The translations under genes were made by a program, and so were the position numbers. Shown here in pieces: positions 34,700 to 45,635 of a stretch of 64,000 nt of DNA. Numbering within the stretch: the first letter of the stretch is position 1; each line of letters starts with the position of its first letter. Source of the stretch: Megalopta genalis (Eukaryota > Arthropoda > Insecta > Hymenoptera > Halictidae); NCBI RefSeq assembly GCF_051020955.1, contig NC_135029.1, positions 5,784,001 through 5,848,000 on the forward strand. The letters run 5' to 3'. Under the pieces are notes generated by a model. It was not told where the DNA came from. It saw only the letters and a program-made list of their open reading frames with translations, and did no database searches.

Positions 34700-35596
34700 A
34701 CTGGAAAGCAAGGAGGTGGCGGCGACGCCGGCGTTGGCTAGCAATGGTGAACGTGTCGAGGGTGAAGACGGTGGTGATGGATTGTCCTCTGCGTGTAAAT
34801 ATTTCACACTACACGCATCACAATTTTCGTTTCAGCTCGGTGTTCCGTGCCGTCATAACTTCCCATCAACTCTGGAGATGAGACACCTCTTTTCTTTCTT
34901 CGCCGCGATGCTTTTTCAGCGGTACCTCTTACGAATATCGTAAAATTTTGATTGTTCCATCCGCTTTGTAATATCAGATCTCTGAACTTTTTACAGGAGA
35001 CTCACAGTTTTCCGTGGCGTTGTTTCGGCGGCTCGTAATACCGTGTCAATTATGATCAAACCTTTGCATTCGATGCCGTTTTAACTATAAATCTAAAATA
35101 GTTATCCTGATCAACCACTTCATATCACTCGATGCATCTACTGAATATGAAATTGAATCTTGTGACTCGTAAAGCAGTTACATTTTAAACAGTTCTTTTT
35201 CAATATATTTTAATATATGCGAAAATGATTTTGAACGTGATACAACAAATTTTAATGCACCATTTTTTAACCAATCAAGTGCTATCAGCCATATGTACAT
35301 TAATAATTTGACATAAATTGTAATCCACTCTTAATCTATTTAACAATATCAAATCTATTACAATGCCAAGCTTTCACATCGGGAATAACATATGAGCTTG
35401 CAAATAACGATTAATCAATCTATTTAATCTCGTTTGAATAAAATCTATATGTGAAACTACCTTACATATTCTATTCTTTGGTTTATTCTAATACAAGTTA
35501 AAGAAGAGCATAAAAGCTTTAATTTTCTGAGAAAATCTGCGCCTATATCAAGTATTGGAATATTGTAGTCTTGAATAAGTATTGCTCAAATAAAGA

Positions 35597-35633
<37 letters not shown>

Positions 35634-37454
35634 CGAAGAAATAACGAATTCCTTAAATTCAGATATTAACTTTCCTGAGAAAATCTTTAATTATTGTAAT
35701 TACTGTAATATTATCATATATTATAATGTAATGTATCATATTATGTATTATATTTATAATATATTAGAATAATAATATATATAACAATAATATAATGTAT
35801 TATATTATATAATATATTATAATATATTATAATGTAATTGCTGTATACGTATCCTTGAATAAAAGGGTCTCTACCCCTTCTAACCTGCATAATACTAAAT
35901 CCACCGAGCAACAAACGCTACCGATATCAACTGCATTTTAAAATTAACAAGACTACATTTATAGTTAGACTTTTCGCTATTTTTATAAATCAAGAAATTT
36001 CTTCAATCACTTTCTCTAAAAGACTCCTTACGATATCCATAACTTTCAAATGGCTGTGTAAGCAAGAAGTTGATTGAAAAGAGAATTCGAGATGGTTATT
36101 TTATTTTCGCCAGGAAAAATATATTGATTCCAGCGTTATTAAAAATTGAGTCATTAGTATGCAGTTGTGCTTCAATCGCACAATAGAAATGTATGCTACG
36201 AACGTGCGGACATGTGCCCATAACATTTCGCGATTCCAAGTTTAGATAGAGTAAAAATTTTACTACTTATTCGAAAATCCCCACTCGACCGACAGTTATT
36301 TTCACAGCGCTTTTATCGTTATGGTAACCATATAACAGATGTATATTGCTGTTTCCATTTTTGACATTTCATAGAAAGCGATAAACTACGCTACCATCGA
36401 TGCTTCTTTAAAAATGAAACCATTATTTTACGATAATTTCATATCGATTTAATGAGAAATATTAATTACAATGATTGCAAGGAATTACACAGTTCACGTA
36501 CTATTAACTGGCATTGTTTGTTAAGTATTGAGTGAGCGAATGCTTCTTTTGTCGCAACTTCGATCCAAACAGTCTCCTTGCAATCCATGCTCTTTTGGAC
36601 ACGTTTCCTTCTTGATCTACTTTCTCCTTTTTTAATCTATCAATGACGCGATGAAAGGCGCACAAAGGTACAAAGAAATCTAATACCAAAATGGATTTAG
36701 CCGTTATAGGATACATCCACCGGCGAAATAGCATTACGTAGGTGTAGGATCAGGCTAAATCCATCATCCCAACTGCCGGTACTGCCGTTTTATCAGCGGA
36801 GCATCGAAATAGTGTTTAAAATCTAACGCAGCGATCTACGGAGAGGCGAGTATTGGCGAATGTACGCAATTATACGCGGCGGAATCAAAATTGCATGATC
36901 TGCGCGGTCTTCATTCGTATGCATCGAAAATTGATCAGTGCATTCTTTTTTAAAGCAATCGTCCCATAACGTTAACTATTGCATATTTTCAGTTTATAAT
37001 TCTCAATGGAATAATTTCTCGCTTTGCACAGTTTTCAATGTAATCGCCGTTATAATTGCAAATATTAATTTTTATCGCAGTTTGTTGACAGCAGAAAATG
37101 ATGTCAGTCATTTCAACAGGATATTACATCCAAAATTACATTTGTAATTAAGTGCGTCTCATTATTAGCCTGATAGATCTATAAAATTAATACGCAGTTG
37201 ACGTTTGGCGAACTAAATTAATTTCGTTGCAATGTATCATGACAATTCTGTAATTTTAGTGAAACATAATTTGTCGATGAAAATAAATTAGTGTCTTTCA
37301 GAATGGTGACATTCGTGTTTGATCGTTGAGATTCGTGATTTTGCAGAGGCATGCGCAGTAACTTCACAGAACAACTACTCTCAGAGAGTATAAAAGGAGA
37401 TAGAAGAATCATTCGTTATCCATGCTGTGCTGTCCCTTTCTGCTTTTTTAATAC
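34700..37454. other. Non-coding, mostly AT-rich
   Basis: After a short GC-rich patch (34.6-34.9 kb) the DNA is AT-rich. It holds an (AAT)n microsatellite and AT-palindromic sequence at about 35700-35840. The remaining frames have no recognisable domain. Confidence 0.5.
35597..35632. repeat. (AAT)n microsatellite
   Basis: Twelve near-perfect AAT/ATA trinucleotide units. Confidence 0.95.
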
Positions 37455-37458
37455 TTAA

Positions 37459-37552
37459 CGCACTGTGAGTGCCGCGCTAAATTCACGTGACTTTCCTTTT
37501 ACGCGTGGGCCCCTTTTACCATATTTATTATGTATGTTTGTAAGGTGCGTTA
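37459..37552. mobile_element. Possible small piggyBac-type MITE or solo end
   Basis: TTAA (37455-37458) is followed by CGCACTGTGAGTGCCGC, a piggyBac-MITE-like start related in layout to the CACGTTCCGTGCC family. About 90 bp later GGTGCGTTAC could be the decayed opposite end (inverse GTAACGCAC). The second TTAA has been lost if this is right. Confidence 0.3.
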
Positions 37553-40500
37553 CACCATTTACGGGGCTTTGAAAATTGTGATTAACAAAGGGAAAAGATA
37601 ACAACGAATGTACGCTAAAAATTATGTAGATGCATAAACTTAGAGAATAATACTAAGAACAATACTTATAGATTTAATTGGATATTTCGCATTAAATTAA
37701 AGCCTTATCTATAGTATAATTGTAATTGTAGAAAGATTTATATTATTCATCTTTATTAAATTTATAATTATTCTTACTATCAGTCCTATTTTTCATTCGC
37801 ACTGACTTCATCTGTATCGTAAATCTTGGCCTGTCCTGTACAAAAGAAAGAAATGGAATCGAAGCAAAGAAAGTTTCTTTAACTCTTTGATTCGAATGTC
37901 TCCTGTCAGGGGATATAGCAAAACTCTCTCTCTCTCTCTCTCTCTACTGGTGATTATAATACTCTCAAAATTAAAAATTTTTGTTTCATTACAATTACAA
38001 ATTCTGTTTAATCACAGTAATTATTAGACTGTAGATTTTCGTGCAAAACAAAAATTTATTTAAGTAAAAATGTATTTCTTCTTGTAATAGTTCTAAAAAA
38101 TTGGTGATAATGTAACAGTCTTGTTCAATTCTATCCAAGTCTTCATTGCTCTGTATTTCACGGATCCGTTTTACCTATAAATACTCTTCAAACACATTCA
38201 TTCCTAGATTTCGATGACAGAAAAAATCTAATTTTTCTCCGATTTGAAAGAAAAGAAATGATATTTGTCTTTAGTCGTTTGTGCACGAAATCTACATCAT
38301 GAGCCTGGCTCATTGTTATAGTTCAAGGGGATAGCAGGAATCATTATGTTTGTTCAATATGTAACCTATCAACTAATGCTTTGTGCATTATAATCTAGTT
38401 GTATCACAAATAATCATATAAAGAACGTTTAGATATTTATAATTTGTTAGCATGTCAATGTATGGGAGAGTATGGGATAGTTTATTTAAAGTAACCACAG
38501 TACAATAACCTATAAGTGAAAAGTAAAAAAAATAACGTCCATAGTGATTTGCTTGCTGAAATTAAAAATAGTTATTAAACTATTAATAGTTATTAAACTA
38601 TTAAAAATAGTTTCGACTCGTATTATCCGAGTATTTATACGTATATTATACACGTTTATCCGTCACACGAATCGTAACACCGATACATTGGTTAAGTGTG
38701 TGTACACGTGTATTTTAACTGGACGCGAAACGGTTATCTCTAGTTAATACAATCAGGGGGACGATTCGCTGCAATCGTAACGCATCTCGCGGCTATTCGG
38801 GGAACGCGCGTCTTACCGAGCAACAATGACGTTTGGCCTGCGCCTGACAGGTGACAGGAGAAGGAAGAAAGGTATACGGCCGAAGAAAATGCGTTCGTGA
38901 CGAGAGAAAGAAGAATTCTCGGGAGTGGAGATTGCGAGCGAACCAGAGTGAAACAGGACTCCCTTTGATACAGCATCGCAAAGCCGTCTTTCGCGGACGT
39001 GCAGACATCCTATTTACATTTATACCCACCTTCCGGTCTCGATGGGGGTTTGAGGATGTCGTGAAACTCGCGAGGGGGTAGGACGCGCGGGCACGGCGGG
39101 TGGATCCATAGGGGTGAATCGAGCGGAGAACGGTGGATATATCCAGACACTGAAATTTTCGCTTCGATGCTTTCAACAATAACGCATCGTACATCTTCCA
39201 CGGAGCGACGAGCAATATTTCAAGCGACTGCGGAGCACACGCGCGCGACCACGTACGTGCATGCACCGGCACGGCAATCTCGGCGTGCACGTGCACGTGC
39301 AGCCGTTGCGAGAGCCGACTGTGTGCGTTCCCATCTAACACGATTACCCTCGCGTCCGTCGGTGTCGGTGCGCGAGTGTGCGCGAACACGACAGTGACGG
39401 CTCGAATTTTCGTAAAATTTGTCGCGTGCTTGTTTTATCGGTGCCAGCGCAAACACGCCAGATGTACATAAGTAGAGCCGTGTCCCTATCCGGCGCGTCG
39501 AGAACGCGTCGATGATCCCCGGATGATTGTTCATCCATCGGAAATAGACGCGATTAGCGTGCTGTCTGGCTGGCAGCGATCCTGGATTTTCCGCGACTCA
39601 TCCCCGCCTGCCAGCCGCCCTAATATACGTATCATCGTATTTCCACGCGGGACTGCATTGTTTTCGAAATAATGCGAGCCGCGCGCCTGTGCCACCGGCT
39701 TGTCGCGCATCATCCTAACGCCTACAATGCCTGTTACGCCGGCCTGGTTAACGAGGGTAACGACAGAACGCCTCTGTATTAGGTAAATACGGTTACCAGC
39801 ACGGTGAAAAAATGCCGAGGCTTCCGAACGCTGCGTAAGTGGACTAGCTTAAAAGCGCCTCCGACCGCCGGGGATCTTCTTTGTAACGTTCCCGAGCGTG
39901 AAATATAAATTCGTGGAGCGGTACAGTTTTAATCGTATGCAGGAAATTGCTTCAACGCGGAGTAATTAATTCTGTAAAACGCGTTTAAGTGCTGTAAAGA
40001 AGAACCGACCCGGCGTACGCTTCGCCGCGAATCCGAACGCACCTGTTGGGCGAAACTGCGCAAGTGCTTTTGTAAAAACTCACTTTTTCGTCTGTCGTGC
40101 AGCACTAACCAGATTTTTCTTTGGATATTGCTTATCGTTGATTTCAAAGTCATTCTCGAAATTCAATTTGCTCTTTGTGAAACGGCACGAGTACGTCGGA
40201 GTTCATTCTACTTTGTGCCGAGTTAATTAGTGTGCATTTTATGTTTTGTGAAACGCTTCCAGTCAGAAATAGTTTTTGCTTGCGATTCGATTTGCGGTAT
40301 CCCTGACTCGACGTCGCGATTTAATACTACGAATTGAGCTGATCGTAAGATGCTAACAGTTGTTGCAGCATTTTAAACTGCTTAATATTTTATGCTTTAT
40401 AACTTATATTGTAGCACTGTAACAATTATGTTGATCAAATTTTATGATACTGTTTTTAATTTGTTTTTGAAGTCTCGTAAAGTGTCATACTGTATTTCAA

Positions 40501-41720
40501 TCGTATTATAATTGATATAATATATCTTCATTTTTTGTGTCACATATTTTAGTATGACTTAATTTAAAATCTTTGTATGATATTTGTCTTAAAATATGTT
40601 TATCTGTTAAATGTTTATCTTAAAATAATCCTAGATTTGTATACTATAGATTTTTGTTGAAACAAAACTGGGACTTTTGCAAAGCATATCAAGTTTTGCA
40701 TTATGAGTTTTTATTTCCATCATATCCATGCGGTAATTAAGTTGATTTTTTTTATATACATCAGAAAATCTGGAGTATATTGATCCCCAAGATTATTATT
40801 CCAATGACAGACCTAAAATTTATATTATTTTGCGTATTATCATTAAATGTCTCACATTACATCGATGAATTAAATTAATCTTAAAACAATGGTATTTAAT
40901 TTTAAACTTATCAATTCTAATCCATTGTGTAGCAACTAAATCTGTTTCCTTGATTCGTTAAAGTGCAAATTAAAATAAATAATCACATAATTTCTTAAAA
41001 TAATCTCAAAATCCGTGCCCCATTGTGCCCCTCCAGTTTCCACGCTAATTTGAAAGCAAACGTTTGCTTTCTTCCCCCGGTGATCTCTGTCTTCTGATAA
41101 AAACGTCTTCGACCGTAAATACGAAATGATTTTAGCGAGCGAATTTCGGGACTGCGGCGGTGAGGGGGAGGGGCGGTCAGAGGGAAGAAGCATAGAAGGG
41201 GCGGATAGAAGGGATTATTGGAGATTACTTCCGAACTTCGTCCGATTGTCAATACTCGTCCTCGTTTTACGGTGACGCCGCGATAACCCTTAATAAATGT
41301 CTCCCGGCCGAAAAACCTGCGGGGCCAAAGAAACACGAACGGAGGGATCAGCAAAGAGATATATTGCCCCGCGTAAATCCTCAATAAACCGTTACTGAGC
41401 CTGGCAATAAAACGAAACGACGCCGTCACGCCGTTGCAATTATCGTTGCTTCAGTGTCACGGCGCACCACTCGATAGTCGTTGGACTTAACGCTATACTA
41501 TTCGACCGTAACATGAATACATCGTTACCGACTCGATAAAGTTTTTGCAGTCGTAGGTGGTAAACGCGCCCGAGTTACTTTGTGTCATTATATGACCCCG
41601 TCGGCTCGCCCCTTCGCGCGCTGGCTCTCCGATGGACTAAACACTTTACGCACGTTCTAACTGACGCTCGTAATTACTCGAACGACTTCGCACGGTCATA
41701 GAACGTTACGTTTGGAAAAG
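37553..41720. other. AT-rich DNA, a GC-rich island, then AT-rich DNA
   Basis: A (CT)n run lies at 37924-37946, and a minus-strand copy of the dispersed motif (GTAGATTTTCGTGC) at about 38015-38045. The region from 38.7 to 40.2 kb is strongly CpG-rich. It contains alternating GTGCAC/CACGTG (E-box) strings at 39283-39300 and is a plausible promoter region, but no start-plus-donor arrangement is convincing. The 198-codon minus-strand frame at 38793-39389 lies in this island and has no domain. A second GC-rich patch lies at 41.0-41.7 kb. Confidence 0.4.
37924..37946. repeat. (CT)n microsatellite
   Basis: Pure CT dinucleotide run of about 11 units. Confidence 0.95.
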
Positions 41721-41960
41721 CAGAGTTGGGCAAAATTTTGTTCGGATAACGGTTAAGAAATTAAAATATTTTACTCGACGTGAAAAATTTTGTCTTGCGT
41801 GTTCCCCACACAATAAGAGATTTTATCCAGATAAGAATTCATTCGTTCAGGAATTTCCGATTATTTTGAAGTTACATAACAATAAAGAATTGTTCGAATA
41901 AATAGATAGAAGAATTTATGACAAACGATGAATAATCGATCCAAATTTTCGATCGAATAA
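41721..41960. repeat. Dispersed repeat, AGAGTTGGG family, copy 1
   Basis: Starts CAGAGTTGGGCAAAATTTT and continues through AAGAATTCATTC, AATAAAGAATT and AATTTATGACAAACGA. The same ordered blocks occur at 53585-53812. Both copies are rich in TTCGAATAA. No terminal repeats were seen; the superfamily is unknown. Confidence 0.65.
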
Positions 41961-42778
41961 CGTGATTTATTATTATTTATTATCATTGTAAGATGAAGAA
42001 CGGTCATTTGACTTCAGGTTTAGCGTTAATAAAGTATCGTGACCGTAAAGACAGTTGTCAAAATAAATGAATGATTAATATATCTGCGTGCGAATGATAA
42101 TCATCTGTTCAGATATAAGAATTAATTTTCGCATTGATATGTCGAGTACACCAGTCGCGTACTAAATTACAGCTTGCTCTTCATTACCGAAATCACTTCA
42201 GTTTTATCGAATTTTCATGGTTTGCCGGTTGAGTAGAGGGCGAGGTTAGACTAGGAGGATGACTACCGTGAAATTATCGGAACTCTTTTACCGTCTCCCG
42301 GAGTGATACAGGCGTGCGTGCCAGAGAGCAACAAGGGTAAGCATAATCGCGAGCAAGGAGAACAGCGGAACAGGTAAATTTATATTGCCGGCAAATGCAA
42401 AAAGGTTTTATTAGGTTTTTACGCGCGGATAGGTTATGTCTTGCGCCACCTCTTGTCGTTAATCTTTGGAGTTTCGTGAGGATAGCGAATAGACAAGCAG
42501 GGGCGAGCCTGCAGTGTACGTCGGCACGCGACGAGCCCGCCTATCTTGGCCATGTTTCAGTCACGGGGTTCCTTTCTTTTTCACGTCTACGGCGAAAAAA
42601 GAAAAACGCTTTACGATAAACTCCCTAAATAATTGTGGTTGACCTCTCCACCACATTTCTCTAAGACTTTAGTCTCCCGCTTCGAACCGCTGGGCATGCG
42701 TGCGCTGCTGCTCTAGAGTATGTTTGTTCGGGCTATAACGTCTCTAGGTGTAGAAGCAGAGAGCACAGAACGGCAACT
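41961..42778. other. Non-coding, nothing firm
   Basis: AT-rich, then a GC-rich patch from about 42200. Two possible splice donors occur in that patch (AGG|GTAAGC near 42333 and CAG|GTAAAT near 42373), which would suit untranslated 5' exons. No open frame leads into them. Confidence 0.35.
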
Positions 42779-43116
42779 ATATGAGCCGTTTATTTTGAAA
42801 GTGGTATAAGTCACTTTTTCAAAAAAATCGAGTTAATGGTAATACTAATTACAATCGAACGGTATCATTTCATTTAAAAAAAATTTGCAATCAATAAGTT
42901 GAGAACTACTGAGATTTGTTCGAGAGAAGTTTTGCTAATTAACGGTATAACAAACATGTTTATTTTGAAAGTGGCGTAAGTCGCTGTACTCAGGAAATTA
43001 ATTGCGAGGCTTAGTGTAAAAGACATAGAAACGTGTGATAAGTGTATGTGAAGTATTGTCTTGAATTATTTTCAGTATTTTTAAAAATGTTGTGATCACT
43101 GGACTTATTTTTATAA

Positions 43117-43326
43117 GTGCGAAAGAAGAGTGATGAAAAGAAAGAAGAAAGAAAAGATGAATTTCTAACTTTGGATTTGTCACCAAAAAGAGGAAGACCT
43201 AGGCGTTATTCACAAATAGAAATGGATCCGTTATACGCTGGATCCCGTCCTGTTTCTTCAGCAAAATACAAAGACATGATGGAGTTGCTTAATTATATAC
43301 CCCCCAATATACCACAGTTATTTTAA
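43117..43326 (+). pseudogene. Putative transposase C-terminal fragment
   Basis: A 69-codon frame lies within the GAGCCG element. It begins with a Lys/Glu-rich stretch (residues 2-13) and a basic KRGRPRR patch (residues 24-30), and it ends in YKDMMELLNYIPPNIPQLF just before TAA. Terminal segments of the form 'K-x-D-L/M-x-x-L ... IPP' occur at the C-terminus of some invertebrate transposases, including Sola-like ones as I remember them. An AATAAA lies about 140 bp downstream. There is no DDE core in the element, so this would be a remnant or a 3' exon of a longer parent. The start used is a non-ATG codon, so the N-terminus is uncertain. The family assignment is a guess. Confidence 0.45.
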
Positions 43327-43611
43327 AAATTGAACCAAAACACGATTTCCGGGGATTTAATCACTCCTATTGATGACGAAAATTAAATTGAACTGATGTA
43401 ATTTTAATATAAATTACTTATACTAATGTTTCAAAATGTACTAATTAATTTTGTATTTTATGAATATTAAAATAAAAAATACTTAAATCAAACCTTCATA
43501 TTAAATATGTTCATGGTATAAATTATTATTATATATGTAATTTATTCAACTAAATATGTAATTTAGTAAAATACGTCGGACAAAATTAATATATGTCAGT
43601 CATATTTCTAA

Positions 43612-43845
43612 ACTATTTATTTTGAAAGTGGCTTAAGTCACTTTACCGTAATGAAAAGTGGTGATTTTTTAATGTTTATACGAAATTATTTATACTGAGA
43701 AAAATATCAGTATCCTGAGATAACAAATACAAGTAAATCTTCTCGAAAGTTAGCATCCATATTTTTAAACGTGTTAAAATGCAAACCCTTACATATACCG
43801 ACTTAAAAACAAAGTGACTTATGCCACTTTCAAAATAAACGGCTC
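43612..43845. repeat. Right-end segment homologous to the 25191 MITE
   Basis: The reverse complement of this 234-bp segment aligns base for base with 25191-25424 at roughly 95% identity. Its inner end reads AACTATTTATTTTGAAAG where the MITE has GAGCCGTTTATTTTGAACG, so only the outermost six bases differ in kind. No ATAT flanks the inner end. Confidence 0.85.
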
Positions 43846-43849
43846 ATAT

Positions 43850-45160
43850 TATTATCTCGTCCAGGTGTATGTTAAAGCCCCAGATATGTCTATTATTGAA
43901 CAACTAATGCAATTTATATCGAGGACAATGCCGAAACTGTAATTTCATCGGTCTTGATTTACAATCTATTTTGCCCTGCAGAGTCATCCCTTAAAATATC
44001 GACTATATACACCTAACTATAACTCAAGATAAAATTAAATTAGAACTCTCCAATGTAATCAGCGAGTTAAGCTATTTTACATGCCATGGTACCGCGTTAA
44101 CAAAGGATGTAACAGTATACATGTATGCACGTAACTGTTGATAAACGCAAAATTTATATTATGGATCATTAAACAGGTTTTGGTATCAGGATTATTTTGT
44201 GACGTTAATAAAATTATGTAATCCTGTTTCAATGAAGATAATGTAAATAATCTGGTAACAAATTCGATTTCATAAAAATATTTCTTCTCCGAAAGGAAAT
44301 TGTTTTGTTCTTTTATATTTTAGTTTCATTAAATCAGATGGAAGATCATGTGCAATAATTTCTACAATTCCATGGCATTTATAAATAACGATAATTATAA
44401 ATACAATCAAATATAAATTGTTTAGCATCATAAATGGATAGATAATAATACAATACATTATTCTTATTTCTAACTTTACTATTAATAATACTTATCCTTC
44501 GTATGAATGGAATAAATTATACTTATGAGAAATGCATTAAACTCGTATGTCATTTCATAATTTATTAAAAAATAAGAACGAATAAATCAGAGATGATTTC
44601 CTTTTAACACTGTCGTATTAGTCGGTGGTTATTACGAGCACGATTATTCTTCGACAATGATAGTCAGATTAAGTAATGCATACTGAACATCGCCTCGAAA
44701 TTTCATAAATTGTTCTCTGTCCAATTTACATAGCGCATACCTTATTCATACAGTGCACATTGAACAATTTCGATTCATTGTATCGTTAACTGAAAGTGCA
44801 AACTTCATTCAGCGAACTCTAATAGGACCATCTTTTAACTGTATCTGGCTTTCCGTCGACCGAAAATTTTCGTAGTTGTAGAATTACGTAATACCACGAG
44901 TAACAATGTTGCGAATTTATGATTGTATAAGCGTTCAGTAAATGAGAGTTATAACCTTGAAATTAAAGGCATGTAGTTGAATAGCTTCGTTTTTTGTCAC
45001 GCCCAAGTTGCGTTTTAAGCATACTACGTCAAGTACACTTTCATAAAAAAAAGAAAAACGTTGAAAGCTATAAAAATTCGAAAGAGTTCAGCTAAAAGTT
45101 TTGAATTCGTCCCATGCTAAATCCTGTTTCATAAAGTTTCTTATATGTTGGAATTTAATG
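43850..45160. other. AT-rich non-coding stretch
   Basis: No gene, repeat boundary or GC-rich island is visible. The short frames are AT-driven and hydrophobic, such as 44270-44458 minus. Confidence 0.55.
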
Positions 45161-45162
45161 TA

Positions 45163-45363
45163 TCCCAGGTTTGGCGAAGTACTTCGTTCAATAGCGGATG
45201 AACGACGGAAAGACGTGATTACCAATGATGCGCGGGTAAAGTGCCTCAAACGACAAATATGCAAGACAGCCGACGACGTAAAAGCCACGATATTATCAGC
45301 AAAGGTTGCACAGCACGAGGGTAGCAAGGCGAGGCATGAATATGCAACTAACTGTAACTGTTA
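45163..45363 (+). CDS. Candidate terminal coding exon, unknown gene
   Basis: A short stretch of about 50% GC in otherwise AT-rich DNA is open on the plus strand and ends in TAA at 45361-45363. A plausible acceptor, TATCCCAG|GT, precedes it (AG near 45168-45169), so the true 5' border could be a few bases further in. The predicted tail is highly charged: it contains LRSIADERRKDVITNDARV followed by KCLKRQICKTADDVKAT and ends ATNCNC, with no low-complexity bias. No domain is recognised, no upstream exon is assigned, and the frame without splicing extends to 45101. A 9-bp-stem hairpin follows the stop by 11 bases. It could also be chance or an old transposon piece. Confidence 0.25.
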
Positions 45364-45373
45364 AACACTTCCG

Positions 45374-45398
45374 TCACTTGACGCGTCGTGTCAAGTGA
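45374..45398. other. Perfect hairpin, 9-bp stem
   Basis: TCACTTGAC (45374-45382) and GTCAAGTGA (45390-45398) with loop GCGTCGT. It lies just after the stop of the candidate exon. Its function is unknown. Confidence 0.5.
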
Positions 45399-45489
45399 TG
45401 GCCATCAACGTATTCTATTCGACATTGTTCCTGTTAAACGAAAAAATTCAGTGTTACTGTACCAGTAATATGTATTAATATTATTATAC

Positions 45490-45583
45490 AATATATATAT
45501 ATATATATATATATTAATTATATATTATATATTATATAATAATTATATATTTATTATGTATTAATAATAAATATTATTATATA

Positions 45584-45631
<48 letters not shown>
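45490..45631. repeat. (AT)n microsatellite complex
   Basis: Two long AT/TA dinucleotide runs (about 45490-45514 and 45589-45631) are joined by AT-only sequence. The Tyr/Ile-repeat end of the minus-strand frame 45577-45906 comes from this tract. Confidence 0.95.

Positions 45632-45635
<4 letters not shown>

Larger units (their letters stand above)
42783..43845 (+). mobile_element. 1.06-kb DNA transposon remnant, GAGCCG family
   Basis: The terminal inverted repeats start GAGCCGTTTATTTTGAAAG and are flanked by ATAT (42779-42782 and 43846-43849). The motif TTATTTTGAAAGTGGCNTAAG is repeated inside at 42958 and 43617 in the same orientation as the left end, so the element has three direct and one inverted copy. 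The right 234 bp is nearly identical to the MITE at 25191-25424. A short basic open frame lies at 43117-43326. An ATAT 4-bp duplication plus a GAG terminus suggests a Sola-like element, but a TA duplication (Tc1/mariner-like) cannot be excluded. Confidence 0.75.

Noticed and set aside
38793..39389. 198-codon minus-strand open frame, the longest in the window
   Set aside because: It lies in a CpG-rich island where stops are rare, has no domain, and its N-terminal part derives from alternating GTGCAC sequence. Other long frames overlap it on both strands.
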